From NCBI RefSeq assembly GCF_016406085.1, contig NZ_JAEHFJ010000005.1, positions 124,001 to 188,000 of the forward strand: a stretch of DNA of 64,000 bases, in the 5' to 3' direction. Position numbers and translations under genes: made by a program. Shown here piece after piece: positions 16,708 through 24,286 of this stretch; the stretch's first letter is position 1; each line of letters begins with the position of its first letter. Source of the stretch: Aureibaculum flavum (lineage in GTDB: Bacteria > Bacteroidota > Bacteroidia > Flavobacteriales > Flavobacteriaceae). Under the pieces are notes generated by a model that was not told the DNA's origin, ran no database searches, and saw only the letters and a program-made list of their open reading frames with translations.

Positions 16708-17964
16708 ATGAAAAACTGCATTATCATCGGCGGAGGTATTATCGGATTAAGTACTGCATATTATCTTCAAAAAGAAGTTTGTAACGTAACTGTTATAGAT
16801 CAAACCAATATGGATGGTTTAACAGGAGGGGCTTCTTACGTGAATGCTGGATACTTAACACCAAGCCATATTATTTCATTGGCGGCACCTGGAATGATTT
16901 CTAAGGGTATTAAATATATGTTTAATAGTACGAGTCCATTTTATATGAGGCCTCGGTTAGATATAGATTTCTTAAAATGGAACTGGTATTTTAAAAAATC
17001 AGCAACTCAAAATAAAGTTGAGCGAGCTATGCCAGTGATCAAAGATATAAACCTTCTGAGTAGAGATTTGTACGAAGAGATTTATAATTCAAATGATTTG
17101 GGGCAATTTCAATTAGGAAAAAAAGGATTGCTCATGCTTTACAAAACAGATAAGGCAGGTGAAGCAGAGTCAAAAATTGCTAGAATAGCAGAGGGTATGA
17201 ATCTGGAATCTAAGATCTTAAATGCAAAAGAATTAAATGCTATAGAACCAAAAGTGAGTGCAGAGGTAAAAGGAGCTATTCATTACCTATGTGATTTTCA
17301 TACAAGTCCAAACGAAATAATGAGTAGTATGAAAATCCATTTGGAGAAAAATGGCGTTGTATTCCTTAAAAACGAAAAGGTAGTTGATTTTGCGTTTAAG
17401 AATAAAAATATAACGGAGATTATAACGGCTAAAAATAGCTATAAGACAGATGAAATTATTTTAGCCACTGGTTCTTGGAGTGGTCTTATGGCAAAAAAGT
17501 TGCATTTAAAACTTCCAATGGAAGGAGGGAAAGGGTATAGGATTAATATGGAAGAAGAGACGGGAATTAATTATCCTGCAATTTTAATGGAGAAAAAAGT
17601 GGCGGTAACCCCAATGAAAGACTTTACACGATTTGCAGGCACAATGGAAATGTCGGGACTTAATCATACAATTAATACGAAACGAGTTGATGCTATTGCC
17701 AATGCATCAGAACAGTATTATGAGGGATTAAAGATTCCACAATATAATATAGATAGTGCACAATGTGGACTGCGTCCTGTTTCACCTGATGGTTTACCTT
17801 ATATTGGAAGAACTTCCAAATTCGAAAATTTAACCATCGGAGCTGGACATGCAATGATGGGGTGGAGCCTTGGACCCGCAACTGGAAAATTGATTTCTGA
17901 AATTATCACGAATAGGAAATCTTCAATAAATATAACACCGTTTAATCCCGACCGAAAGTTTTAA
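16708..17964 (+). CDS. D-amino-acid dehydrogenase-like FAD oxidoreductase
   Basis: The 418-residue protein has an N-terminal dinucleotide-binding fold, IIGGGIIGLSTAYYLQ, and matches the DadA/glycine oxidase group. Other conserved parts are GGASYVNAGYLTPSH near residue 45, ILATGSWSG in the middle and GLRPVSPDGLPYIGR with GAGHAMMGWSLGPATGKLISE at the C-terminus. DadA oxidises D-amino acids to 2-oxo acids and feeds electrons to the respiratory chain; 4-hydroxyproline epimer oxidases look very similar and cannot be excluded. It is monocistronic and ends at its own terminator. Confidence 0.82.
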   Translation: MKNCIIIGGGIIGLSTAYYLQKEVCNVTVIDQTNMDGLTGGASYVNAGYLTPSHIISLAAPGMISKGIKYMFNSTSPFYMRPRLDIDFLKWNWYFKKSATQNKVERAMPVIKDINLLSRDLYEEIYNSNDLGQFQLGKKGLLMLYKTDKAGEAESKIARIAEGMNLESKILNAKELNAIEPKVSAEVKGAIHYLCDFHTSPNEIMSSMKIHLEKNGVVFLKNEKVVDFAFKNKNITEIITAKNSYKTDEIILATGSWSGLMAKKLHLKLPMEGGKGYRINMEEETGINYPAILMEKKVAVTPMKDFTRFAGTMEMSGLNHTINTKRVDAIANASEQYYEGLKIPQYNIDSAQCGLRPVSPDGLPYIGRTSKFENLTIGAGHAMMGWSLGPATGKLISEIITNRKSSINITPFNPDRKF

Positions 17965-17980
17965 TTAGAATATAGGATGG

Positions 17981-18009
17981 GCTAAAACTGTGAATTTTAG
18001 CTTTTTTTT
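17981..18009 (+). terminator. Intrinsic terminator after the DadA-like gene
   Basis: A perfect 7-bp stem GCTAAAA/TTTTAGC with a 7-base loop is followed by eight T residues. Confidence 0.75.
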
Positions 18010-18299
18010 AACAATGTTTGCTTATACCGAGCCATAAAAGAGATCTTCATATTAATTGGTAAGAAAATATAAAATTATACTGAAATAGTAAAGAATCTTG
18101 AGATTTCCTTTAGATTCATTTAGTACGTTTATAAAATAATCGAAATAAATACTCGTTTATACAAAAAGAAGTGGCAATTTTTTTACTTGATTTATAGCTA
18201 CTTAGAGAAAATTTTAAAAAAAAAGTAAAAAACTAAGGGGAGTTTTTAATTGGAAATTGTTTTAAATACGAAAGCAATTAATAAATAAAATTGGAAATT
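18010..18299. other. Gene-free AT-rich stretch
   Basis: I see no coding frame, RNA gene or clear repeat here. It is very AT-rich and presumably contains the promoter of the small gene at 18300, but no convincing TAnnTTTG element stands out. Confidence 0.5.
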
Positions 18300-18620
18300 A
18301 TGTTTAAAGTAGGAGAAATAGTAGTTTGTGTAAATGCAAAGAGAAGATGGTATAGACTTGGTGGTTTACAGAAAGATGAAATGTATACTGTAACTGGCTT
18401 TAATCCTTATGATGGTGGACTGATACTTGATGAAATTAAAAGTCCAAGAAGTGGATGTAATGCGTTTGCTGCAAGTAGATTTAGAAAAGTAGATTATAAT
18501 TTTGCAACAAGTCTTTTAAACGAAATGCAAGCTGAACAAGTTGAACAACAACCAATTCCACAACCAGAAGTTGAGCGTGAATTACAACCACAAAAATTTG
18601 CTCTTTCATTATTAAACTAA
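18300..18620 (+). CDS. Small conserved protein, SH3-like MFKVGE family (copy 1)
   Basis: This 106-residue protein starts MFKVGEIVVCVNAKRRWYRLGGL and continues with a MYTVTGFNPYDGGLILDE strand pattern and RFRKVDYNFA. The pattern (a Val/Cys-rich first strand, a charged loop, then xYTVxGF) is that of small beta-barrel proteins found as hypotheticals in flavobacteria and their phages. The last 35 residues are Gln/Glu/Pro-rich and probably disordered. The preceding TTG at 18291 is in frame, but the ATG is the natural start, matching the paralogue downstream. No function can be assigned. Confidence 0.65.
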   Translation: MFKVGEIVVCVNAKRRWYRLGGLQKDEMYTVTGFNPYDGGLILDEIKSPRSGCNAFAASRFRKVDYNFATSLLNEMQAEQVEQQPIPQPEVERELQPQKFALSLLN

Positions 18621-18692
18621 TATTTAACATTAATTAACTTTTAGACTTAAAATAATATTCCTATATTCACCACGGGAAAATTAAATAATAAT

Positions 18693-18980
18693 ATGTTTAA
18701 AATTGGTGAAATGGTAGTTTGCGTCGATGCTAGACGCAGATGGTATAAATTAGGAAATCTTAAGGAAAATGAAATGTACACCGTTGTAGGGTTTAATCCT
18801 TACGATGATGGTTTAGTACTTAAGGAAACAAAATCTATAAGAAGCGGACATAATGCTTACGCTAGAGATAGGTTTAGAAAAGTAGATTATGACTTTGCTA
18901 AGAATGTTTTAAGTGACATTAAAAAAGAGCATCATCACCATTCAGAGAAACTTTCTCTGAAATCAGTAAAAACAAAATAA
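18693..18980 (+). CDS. Small conserved protein, SH3-like MFKVGE family (copy 2)
   Basis: The 95-residue paralogue of the preceding gene begins MFKIGEMVVCVDARRRWYKLG and shares GFNPYDxGLxLxE, the SxRSGxNAxAxxRFRKVDY segment and the overall length of the core domain. The tail differs completely: KKEHHHHSEKLSLKSVKTK, with four histidines in a row. The copies are separated by 72 bases that carry a TATATTCACC element, so each may have its own promoter. The pair results from tandem duplication followed by tail divergence. Function unknown. Confidence 0.65.
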   Translation: MFKIGEMVVCVDARRRWYKLGNLKENEMYTVVGFNPYDDGLVLKETKSIRSGHNAYARDRFRKVDYDFAKNVLSDIKKEHHHHSEKLSLKSVKTK

Positions 18981-19036
18981 TTTCAAAGTAGTTTAAATTT
19001 TAAAACGCATTCGTGCTTTTTATGAATGTAGTTTTT

Positions 19037-19552
19037 CTAGGCTTGTTTTTCATTTATATATAAATCACATACAATGTCGTCATTTGGCAACTGTATCTTT
19101 TTTTTGTATTTCATTCCCAACTTCTTAATTAATGCTATTGATTCATGATTATCAGGATCAGTTATAGCCGCAATTTCTTGAATTTTTAAAGAGTTCAGTG
19201 CAAAATCATATAATGCTTTGGTAGCTTCATATGCAAATCCTTTATTTCTATAATTCGGTAAGACAGCGTATCCAATATCAAAGAAACTCATTTCTTCTCT
19301 ATTTACTATTCCGCATATTCCAATTGGTTTTAGATTTTCTTTAAATTTGATAATATAATAACCATAACCATTATCTATATAACTCTTAATATACTTATCA
19401 GTTATAAAATTTTCAGCATCAGCAATTGTTTTTATATTCCGATCTCCAATATTTTTTAGATACGCGGCATCGTTCATCAATTCAAATAAAAAGACAGCAT
19501 CTTTCTTAGTCGCAAAGTCTAAATGAAGTCTAGGGGTGGTTAGTAATCTCAT
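19037..19552 (-). CDS. GNAT family acetyltransferase (RimJ/RimL-like)
   Basis: The 171-residue product begins MRLLTTPRLHLDFATKKD, the typical opening of RimJ/RimL-like acetyltransferases. The acetyl-CoA loop is YAVLPNYRNKGFAYEATKAL, followed by ITDPDNHESIALIKKLGMK. It may acetylate a protein N-terminus or a small amine; the substrate is not evident. The open frame extends ten codons further to 19582, but a -7 element lies at 19570-19577, so the inner ATG giving the family-typical start is used here. Confidence 0.85.
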   Translation of the reverse strand: MRLLTTPRLHLDFATKKDAVFLFELMNDAAYLKNIGDRNIKTIADAENFITDKYIKSYIDNGYGYYIIKFKENLKPIGICGIVNREEMSFFDIGYAVLPNYRNKGFAYEATKALYDFALNSLKIQEIAAITDPDNHESIALIKKLGMKYKKKIQLPNDDIVCDLYINEKQA

Positions 19553-19569
19553 GATGATAAATTGTTTAT

Positions 19570-19577
19570 CAAAAATA
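19570..19577 (-). promoter_or_regulatory. -7 element TATTTTTG of the RimJ/L-like gene
   Basis: Perfect TAnnTTTG match on the minus strand with an upstream TTG at a suitable distance. It lies inside the longest open frame and decides for the start at 19552. Confidence 0.5.
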
Positions 19578-19588
19578 AGCATTAAAAA

Positions 19589-20692
19589 TTATCCAATAAT
19601 TTCACTTTGTTTTTTATAGAATGTATCTGACTGTAATTTTAATAAGTCTTTAGCTTTTTGCTTTTTGTAGTCGTAAATTTCTTCATCTTTAGCAACATCG
19701 TAATATACCTTTTCATTTAAAGTAACGTCTGTCGATAATAAAGCAGCTCGTTGATTCTTTTGTTGTTCAACCCAAACCTTCAAGGCATCTTCCTGCTCTT
19801 CATATCTTAAATCATAAGCCCCTTTTGATGCCATAATTTTAGCTAAAACCGGTGCGGTTTCAATAGCTACAAACAATAAAAAAATAAAAAATGAAGGTAA
19901 CCATGCCAATTCGTCTAAAGCATTAATTCTTGCCATCAATCCGTCAAATCCATCGATAATAGGTTGGTCTCGATTAATTTGCACCTCTTGTTTATTTCTT
20001 AAAAGATCTATAGATGCTTCTTTTTCGGAGATACTTATAGAGCTCTCTTTTTTTAGTTGTTGCAGCTCATTAAGTAAAGCATCATGCTTCTCTCTTTTTT
20101 CTTTATACACGGGTCCTTTACCAAGCTTTTTTGTACCTGAAGTTCCTTCTGCCTCAGAAATGTAAGTGGTGTATAGATCATTAACTTCTTTTTCTTTAGT
20201 GCCAATTTCAATTTTTAAAGCATTTATTTCGGATTGAATTCTCTCAATTTCTGGGGTAAATTGATCTGCTATTTGATTCTTGTTTTGCAGTGTAAGTTCA
20301 TTTTTTTGTTCCAATAACACTTGATTTATTTCTTTTTCAAATATTTTCATCTCAAGTGGTTTAGAGATAACGATAGCAATAATTATGGCTAGTACAATTC
20401 GTGGTGAAGCTTGTAATACTTCTTGCCAAGCATTGTTACGCTTTTTAATTGTAGAAACAATAAAACGGTCTAGGTTAAAAATAAGTAGGCCCCAAACTAA
20501 ACCAAAAGAGATTGCAATATAAGCATTGTCAAAAACTGTAAATAAAGCATATGAACTGGCAATAAAGGCCATAACAGCAGTGAAAAAAATAGTACCACCA
20601 ATGCCTGCATATTTTATTTGTTCAGATTTGGGACTTTCATTTAATAAATCAGGATCAGCACCGGAGCACATCCAAAAGAAGTTTTTTATCAT
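19589..20692 (-). CDS. DUF4407 domain membrane protein
   Basis: The 367-residue protein starts MIKNFFWMCSGADPDLL, the typical opening of DUF4407 proteins. It has a pair of TM helices (about residues 30-85), a third near 105-125, a long charged coiled-coil region of roughly 130 residues (EIERIQSEINALKIEIGTKEK and following) and a last TM helix (LPSFFIFLLFVAIETAPVLAK). The topology suggests a large coiled-coil loop outside the membrane. The function is unknown. The frame extends 14 codons upstream to 20734, but no promoter decides between the two starts; family similarity favours the shorter one. Confidence 0.82.
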   Translation of the reverse strand: MIKNFFWMCSGADPDLLNESPKSEQIKYAGIGGTIFFTAVMAFIASSYALFTVFDNAYIAISFGLVWGLLIFNLDRFIVSTIKKRNNAWQEVLQASPRIVLAIIIAIVISKPLEMKIFEKEINQVLLEQKNELTLQNKNQIADQFTPEIERIQSEINALKIEIGTKEKEVNDLYTTYISEAEGTSGTKKLGKGPVYKEKREKHDALLNELQQLKKESSISISEKEASIDLLRNKQEVQINRDQPIIDGFDGLMARINALDELAWLPSFFIFLLFVAIETAPVLAKIMASKGAYDLRYEEQEDALKVWVEQQKNQRAALLSTDVTLNEKVYYDVAKDEEIYDYKKQKAKDLLKLQSDTFYKKQSEIIG

Positions 20693-20858
20693 AATTAAGG
20701 GGATATAATAGTAAAACGATTTTGAAAACCTCATTGTTGTTTAACAGTGAGTGAATTAAATGTTAAAGTTTAAAAGTTATTTTATTTTAAAACGTTAGTA
20801 AGTCATGGTAGGAATTTGTTAGAATAAGTTGTTCTATAATAAACTATAAAAACTATAA

Positions 20859-21059
20859 ATGATGACAACAACAACAACATTAGAAATGAAAACTAAAAAA
20901 AGTAAATTCAATGCACACATTGCTAAGCAATATAAACGCATGATTTCTAGTAAAAATAGTAAAAGTGAGACTAGTGCTTGGCCATTAGATTTTAATCAAT
21001 TTGTGTCTAAGAACAATGTATGTCCAGAATCTTGGTCAGTACTTTCGGTGAATCACTAG
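20859..21059 (+). CDS. Small hypothetical protein (66 aa)
   Basis: The small ORF begins MMTTTTTLEMKTKKSKFNAH and encodes a basic N-terminal half (KQYKRMISSKNSK), then a C-terminal half with AWPLDFNQFVSKNNVCPESW and LSVNH. I do not recognise the family. Coding is supported by a composed, non-repetitive C-terminus and by a very strong terminator 31 bases after the stop. The gene stands alone between a divergent DUF4407 gene and a convergent dipeptidase gene. No signal peptide or TM segment is visible, so it is probably cytoplasmic. Confidence 0.55.
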   Translation: MMTTTTTLEMKTKKSKFNAHIAKQYKRMISSKNSKSETSAWPLDFNQFVSKNNVCPESWSVLSVNH

Positions 21060-21089
21060 TTTTAAAAAATTAAAATATTCGTAAAAATA

Positions 21090-21128
21090 AAAAATCATTT
21101 CATAGCCGATGGCTGTGAAATGATTTTT
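21090..21128. terminator. Long intrinsic terminator hairpin
   Basis: An 18-bp stem (AAAAATCATTTCATAGCC against GGCTGTGAAATGATTTTT, one G-U pair) with loop GAT and T-runs. It ends the 66-aa gene and could also act on the opposite strand for the M20 gene. Confidence 0.85.
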
Positions 21129-21186
21129 TATGAAAAGGTAGTTTATACTATACCTCGTGTTTTTTTTGTTTTAGTAAAGTTTACTA

Positions 21187-22575
21187 CTAAGAACTTAATT
21201 CTGTAAAGTATTTATAAAATAAAGGAATTGTTTCAATGCCCTTTAAATAATTAAATATTCCGAAATGTTCATTAGGTGAATGAATAGCGTCGCTATCTAA
21301 ACCGAAGCCCATTAAAATAGTTTTACTTTTTAATTCTTGTTCAAATAAAGCTACAATTGGTATGCTACCGCCACTACGTTGCGGTATTGGAGTTACACCG
21401 AAACTGTCTTCATAAGCTTTTGCGGCTGCTTTATAGCCAATATTATCTATTGGAGTAACATATCCTTGTCCACCATGATGAGGTTTAACTACTACACGTA
21501 CGCCTTTTGGAGCAATACTTTCAAAATGTTTTTTAAATAATTCAGTAATTTCAATCCAATCTTGATGCGGTACTAAACGCATCGATATTTTTGCAAATGC
21601 CTTACTGGCAATAACTGTTTTTGCACCTTCACCAGTATAGCCACCCCAAATGCCATTAACGTCTAAAGTGGGTCTAATCGAGTTTCTTTCATTTGTCGTA
21701 TATCCTTTCTCACCATAAACAGCATCAATGTCTATTGCATTTTTATAATCATCTAAAGAAAAAGGAGCTTTAGCCATTTCTGCACGTTCAGCAGCCGATA
21801 GCTCTTCAACGTTGTCATAAAACCCAGGTATGGTAATATGATTATCTTCATCGTGTAATGAAGCAATCATTTTTGTTAACACGTTAATAGGGTTTGCTAC
21901 GGCACCACCATACAAGCCTGAGTGTAAATCTCTATTTGGGCCTGTAACTTCAACTTCAACATAACTTAAACCGCGTAAGCCTGTGGTAATAGATGGTTGT
22001 GTATTGCTAATCATGCCCGTATCTGAAATTAAAATGACATCATTAGCTAATTTTTTTTGATTTTGCTTAACAAACCATGCTAAACTTTCAGAACCAACTT
22101 CTTCTTCACCTTCAATCATGAACTTTACATTACAAGGCAAATTGTTATTTTCTGTCATGTATTCCAATGCCTTTACATGCATATACATTTGACCTTTATC
22201 ATCACAAGATCCTCTAGCAAAAATGGCACCTTCAGGATGAATTTCTGTTTTTTTAATAACAGGTTCAAAAGGAGGTGAGTTCCATAAATTTAACGGATCT
22301 GGTGGCTGCACATCATAATGACCATAAACTAAAACAGTAGGTAAATTTTTATCAATTATTTTTTCGCCATAAACTATGGGGTAACCTGGGGTTTCGCATA
22401 TTTCCACATGGTCGCAACCTGCATTTTCTAAAGCTGTTTTAACTGCTTCAGAGGTGTCTATAACATCTTGACTAAAAGCAGAATCTGCACTAATTGAGGG
22501 TATTTTTAAAATCTCAATGAGTTCATTTATAAAACGTTCTTTATGTTGTTGTACGTAAGGTTTTAAGTTGTCCAT
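21187..22575 (-). CDS. M20 family dipeptidase (CNDP/carboxypeptidase-like)
   Basis: The 462-residue protein is a cytosolic-type M20 metallopeptidase. Zinc and catalytic motifs are in order: GHYDVQPPDPLNLW, ARGSCDDKGQMYMH, EGEEEVGSESL, DLHSGLYGG in the lid domain and AIHSPNEHF at the C-terminus. M20 dipeptidases of this group cleave dipeptides with a dinuclear zinc centre. The open frame reaches 22803, but that extension runs through the tRNA-Leu gene on the other strand and upstream of the gene's own -7 element. The ATG at 22575 (MDNLKPYVQQH) is therefore the start. Confidence 0.92.
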   Translation of the reverse strand: MDNLKPYVQQHKERFINELIEILKIPSISADSAFSQDVIDTSEAVKTALENAGCDHVEICETPGYPIVYGEKIIDKNLPTVLVYGHYDVQPPDPLNLWNSPPFEPVIKKTEIHPEGAIFARGSCDDKGQMYMHVKALEYMTENNNLPCNVKFMIEGEEEVGSESLAWFVKQNQKKLANDVILISDTGMISNTQPSITTGLRGLSYVEVEVTGPNRDLHSGLYGGAVANPINVLTKMIASLHDEDNHITIPGFYDNVEELSAAERAEMAKAPFSLDDYKNAIDIDAVYGEKGYTTNERNSIRPTLDVNGIWGGYTGEGAKTVIASKAFAKISMRLVPHQDWIEITELFKKHFESIAPKGVRVVVKPHHGGQGYVTPIDNIGYKAAAKAYEDSFGVTPIPQRSGGSIPIVALFEQELKSKTILMGFGLDSDAIHSPNEHFGIFNYLKGIETIPLFYKYFTELSS

Positions 22576-22599
22576 GGTTAGTTTAATGATTAATATACT

Positions 22600-22607
22600 C
22601 AAAAGTA
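22600..22607 (-). promoter_or_regulatory. -7 element TACTTTTG of the M20 gene
   Basis: Perfect TAnnTTTG match on the minus strand, 25 bases before the ATG at 22575. It excludes the longer open frame as the coding start. Confidence 0.55.
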
Positions 22608-22650
22608 ATAAAAATATAAATGAACCGTATGGCTTTTTATAAAGATTGAT

Positions 22651-22658
22651 TATATTTG
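22651..22658 (+). promoter_or_regulatory. -7 element TATATTTG of the tRNA-Leu transcript
   Basis: TATATTTG followed by CACC is a perfect Bacteroidota -7 element of the type seen before stable RNA genes. Transcription would start near 22665, so the transcript would include the tRNA-like segment at 22711 before the tRNA. Confidence 0.6.
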
Positions 22659-22710
22659 CACCCCAATTAACAAATTTTATATGCGTATTTGTATAAAATT
22701 TTAGAATTAT

Positions 22711-22767
22711 GCAGGTGTGGTGGTCCCAAATTGTCGGGAGGTAGCCAACTTGAATTATTCTAGTACC
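22711..22767 (+). pseudogene. Degenerate tRNA-Leu-like sequence in the tRNA leader
   Basis: GCAGGTGTGGTGG matches 12 of the first 13 bases of the tRNA-Leu gene 67 bases downstream. Later, GGTAGCC and TTCTAGTACC align with the GGTAGAC and ATCTAGTGCC parts of the D and anticodon arms. A TCCC/GGGA hairpin interrupts the D-arm region and the T arm is missing. It looks like a broken copy of the 5' half of the tRNA. Confidence 0.45.
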
Positions 22768-22777
22768 AAACAAAAAT

Positions 22778-22859
22778 GCAGGCGTGGTGGAATTGGTAGA
22801 CACGCTAGACTTAGGATCTAGTGCCGCAAGGTGTGAGAGTTCGAGTCTCTCCGCCTGTA
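22778..22859 (+). tRNA. tRNA-Leu (anticodon TAG)
   Basis: The 82-base gene folds into a class II tRNA. The acceptor stem is GCAGGCG pairing with CGCCTGT (a G-U pair at the end). The D loop contains AATTGGTAGAC. The anticodon stem is CTAGA/TCTAG with loop CTTAGGA, giving anticodon TAG. A long variable arm (TGCCGCAAGGTGT) is followed by the T arm GAGAG-TTCGAGT-CTCTC. The CCA end is not encoded. It reads CTA/CTN leucine codons. Its 3' end is the first unit of a tandem array. Confidence 0.95.
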
Positions 22860-23272
22860 CAGTAATAGAAGCTTCTTAGAAATAAGGAGCTTTTTTTATG
22901 AAATCTATTTTATTCTAAACGAAAGTTCAGGAGAGACGAGAAGCCTGTCCCGAGCGATAGTCGAGGGGAGTCTCTCCGCCTGTACAGTAATAGAAGCTTC
23001 TTAGAAATAAGGAGCTTTTTTTATGAAATCTATTTTATTCTAAACGAAAGTTCAGGAGAGACGAGAAGCCTGTCCCGAGCGATAGTCGAGGGGAGTCTCT
23101 CCGCCTGTACAGTAATAGAAGCTTCTTAGAAATAAGGAGCTTTTTTTATGAAATCTATTTTATTCTAAACGAAAGTTCAGGAGAGACGAGAAGCCTGTCC
23201 CGAGCGATCGTCGAGGGGAGTCTCTCCGCCTGTACAGTAATAAAAGCTTCTTAGAAATAAGGAGCTTTTTTT
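22843..23272 (+). repeat. Tandem array of 125-bp units starting in the tRNA-Leu 3' end
   Basis: Three full units (22843-22967, 22968-23092, 23093-23217) and a partial fourth (23218-23272) have an exact period of 125 bases. They differ at only two positions I can see (23209 and 23243). Each unit begins with the last bases of the tRNA (GAGTCTCTCCGCCTGTAC, 18 bases), then the tRNA terminator hairpin, then a spacer with CCTGTCCCGAGCG and TCGAGG, which resembles a dispersed Bacteroidota palindrome. Each full unit contains GGAGAGAC, which pairs perfectly with GTCTCTCC at the next unit boundary. Confidence 0.9.
22869..22897 (+). terminator. tRNA-Leu intrinsic terminator (first of four copies)
   Basis: A 9-bp stem AAGCTTCTT/AAGGAGCTT with loop AGAAAT ends in a T-run. 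Copies recur every 125 bases, at about 22994, 23119 and 23244, because they belong to the tandem unit. Confidence 0.75.
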
Positions 23273-23338
23273 GTTTTAAAACAATTTTTTAGGAGTCTTT
23301 TACGTTATAGTTTTACCTTAAGCAAAACCAACCTAAAA

Positions 23339-23482
23339 ATGAAAAAAAGAGTTGCCAAACTAAGTATCCGTTTTATAAATTATATGATAGCATTACCATT
23401 ACTAGCTTTATTACTTTTTACGAACCAAAATAAGGAAATGAGTAAATTACTTATGGTTTTAAAAACAAGTACTGAATTTTAA
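23339..23482 (+). CDS. Possible small membrane protein (47 aa)
   Basis: The ORF encodes MKKRVAKLSIRFINY, then the hydrophobic segment MIALPLLALLLF and a polar tail ending KTSTEF. A basic N-terminus followed by one TM segment is a plausible small inner-membrane protein. It sits directly after the tRNA tandem array and ends seven bases before the stop of the convergent nuclease gene. A weak TATAGTTTTACC element lies about 30 bases upstream. Only the composition supports it; chance cannot be excluded. Confidence 0.35.
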   Translation: MKKRVAKLSIRFINYMIALPLLALLLFTNQNKEMSKLLMVLKTSTEF

Positions 23483-23489
23483 TAAAGTA

Positions 23490-24284
23490 TTAATTGAAAC
23501 TCCAATCTTTATAGCTAGAGCTGGCTTCTAATTTGGCTTCTAAATCATCTGGTAACGCTGGGAAAAAATCAATATTTGTCAATTTTTCAAGATGATCTAT
23601 TGAAACTACAAAAGTATAGAGTGGTTTTTTTGACGCTTCATGTGGTACTAAAAATGCAATGGCCTTAATCTTAGGTTCAGAATAATCCAGTAGAATTTTA
23701 TAAAAATGAGTAGGAATTGCAACTTTTTCGTATCCTATTGTTTTTAAATTAGACGATAAAACACCACCGGTAACTACAAATAATTGTTTGTCTTTACTAG
23801 CCCAATAACGTGTTTTTTGCTCTAATCTATTCCATACACCTCCATTGAAATCAGCTTTTTGAGGAGAAATGTTCGATGTTAAAAAAGTTTCATCAAAAGC
23901 AGTCTTAGAAAATTTCCTGTCTCCGGCAGGACATAAATGACCTTTGGTGTACCCCGATTTTTTATAATTTCTGTAATCTGCTGACTGCGTTTTTACTTTT
24001 TTATCTTGAATGAAATAAGGGCGTTTTCTGTTTGAACCTGAAAGATGTTCTTGTGTTAATTCATATGCAACCCATTCTGCCTGCTCATAACTTTCATTGT
24101 ACGAAAGACTATAATATTGATGGTTAACTATTGTATTTGTAGTTGATGTAGGTAAATAATTAAAACCTGAAACTGCTACTGGGTTTACATCAGTATCTAT
24201 AGTATCATTCTTTGGAATAAAAAGATACATCACTAAACCCAATAAGAGTATTATAATAGGATAAACAAGGGCTTTTTTTTTCAA
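23490..24284 (-). CDS. DNA/RNA non-specific endonuclease (NUC1 family)
   Basis: The 264-residue protein has an N-terminal membrane anchor or uncleaved signal (ALVYPIIILLLGLVMYLFI). The beta-beta-alpha-metal nuclease core has YTKGHLCPAGDRKFS, the family's DRGH motif with Thr-Lys in place of Asp-Arg before the catalytic Gly-His. The metal-site Asn region is SNISPQKADFNGGVWNRLE. Such nucleases cut DNA and RNA without sequence specificity and are usually exported. It is the last gene of an operon with the aminotransferase and thioesterase, three bases behind the latter. Confidence 0.9.
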   Translation of the reverse strand: MKKKALVYPIIILLLGLVMYLFIPKNDTIDTDVNPVAVSGFNYLPTSTTNTIVNHQYYSLSYNESYEQAEWVAYELTQEHLSGSNRKRPYFIQDKKVKTQSADYRNYKKSGYTKGHLCPAGDRKFSKTAFDETFLTSNISPQKADFNGGVWNRLEQKTRYWASKDKQLFVVTGGVLSSNLKTIGYEKVAIPTHFYKILLDYSEPKIKAIAFLVPHEASKKPLYTFVVSIDHLEKLTNIDFFPALPDDLEAKLEASSSYKDWSFN

Positions 24285-24286
24285 AC

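Noticed and set aside
22576-22803. The long N-terminal extension of the M20 dipeptidase frame
   Set aside because: It overlaps the tRNA-Leu gene and the promoter TACTTTTG of the same gene. Dipeptidase similarity begins at the ATG at 22575.
22843-23272. Possible CRISPR array because of regular repeats
   Set aside because: The units are 125 bases long and nearly identical over their full length, with no variable spacers and no cas genes nearby.
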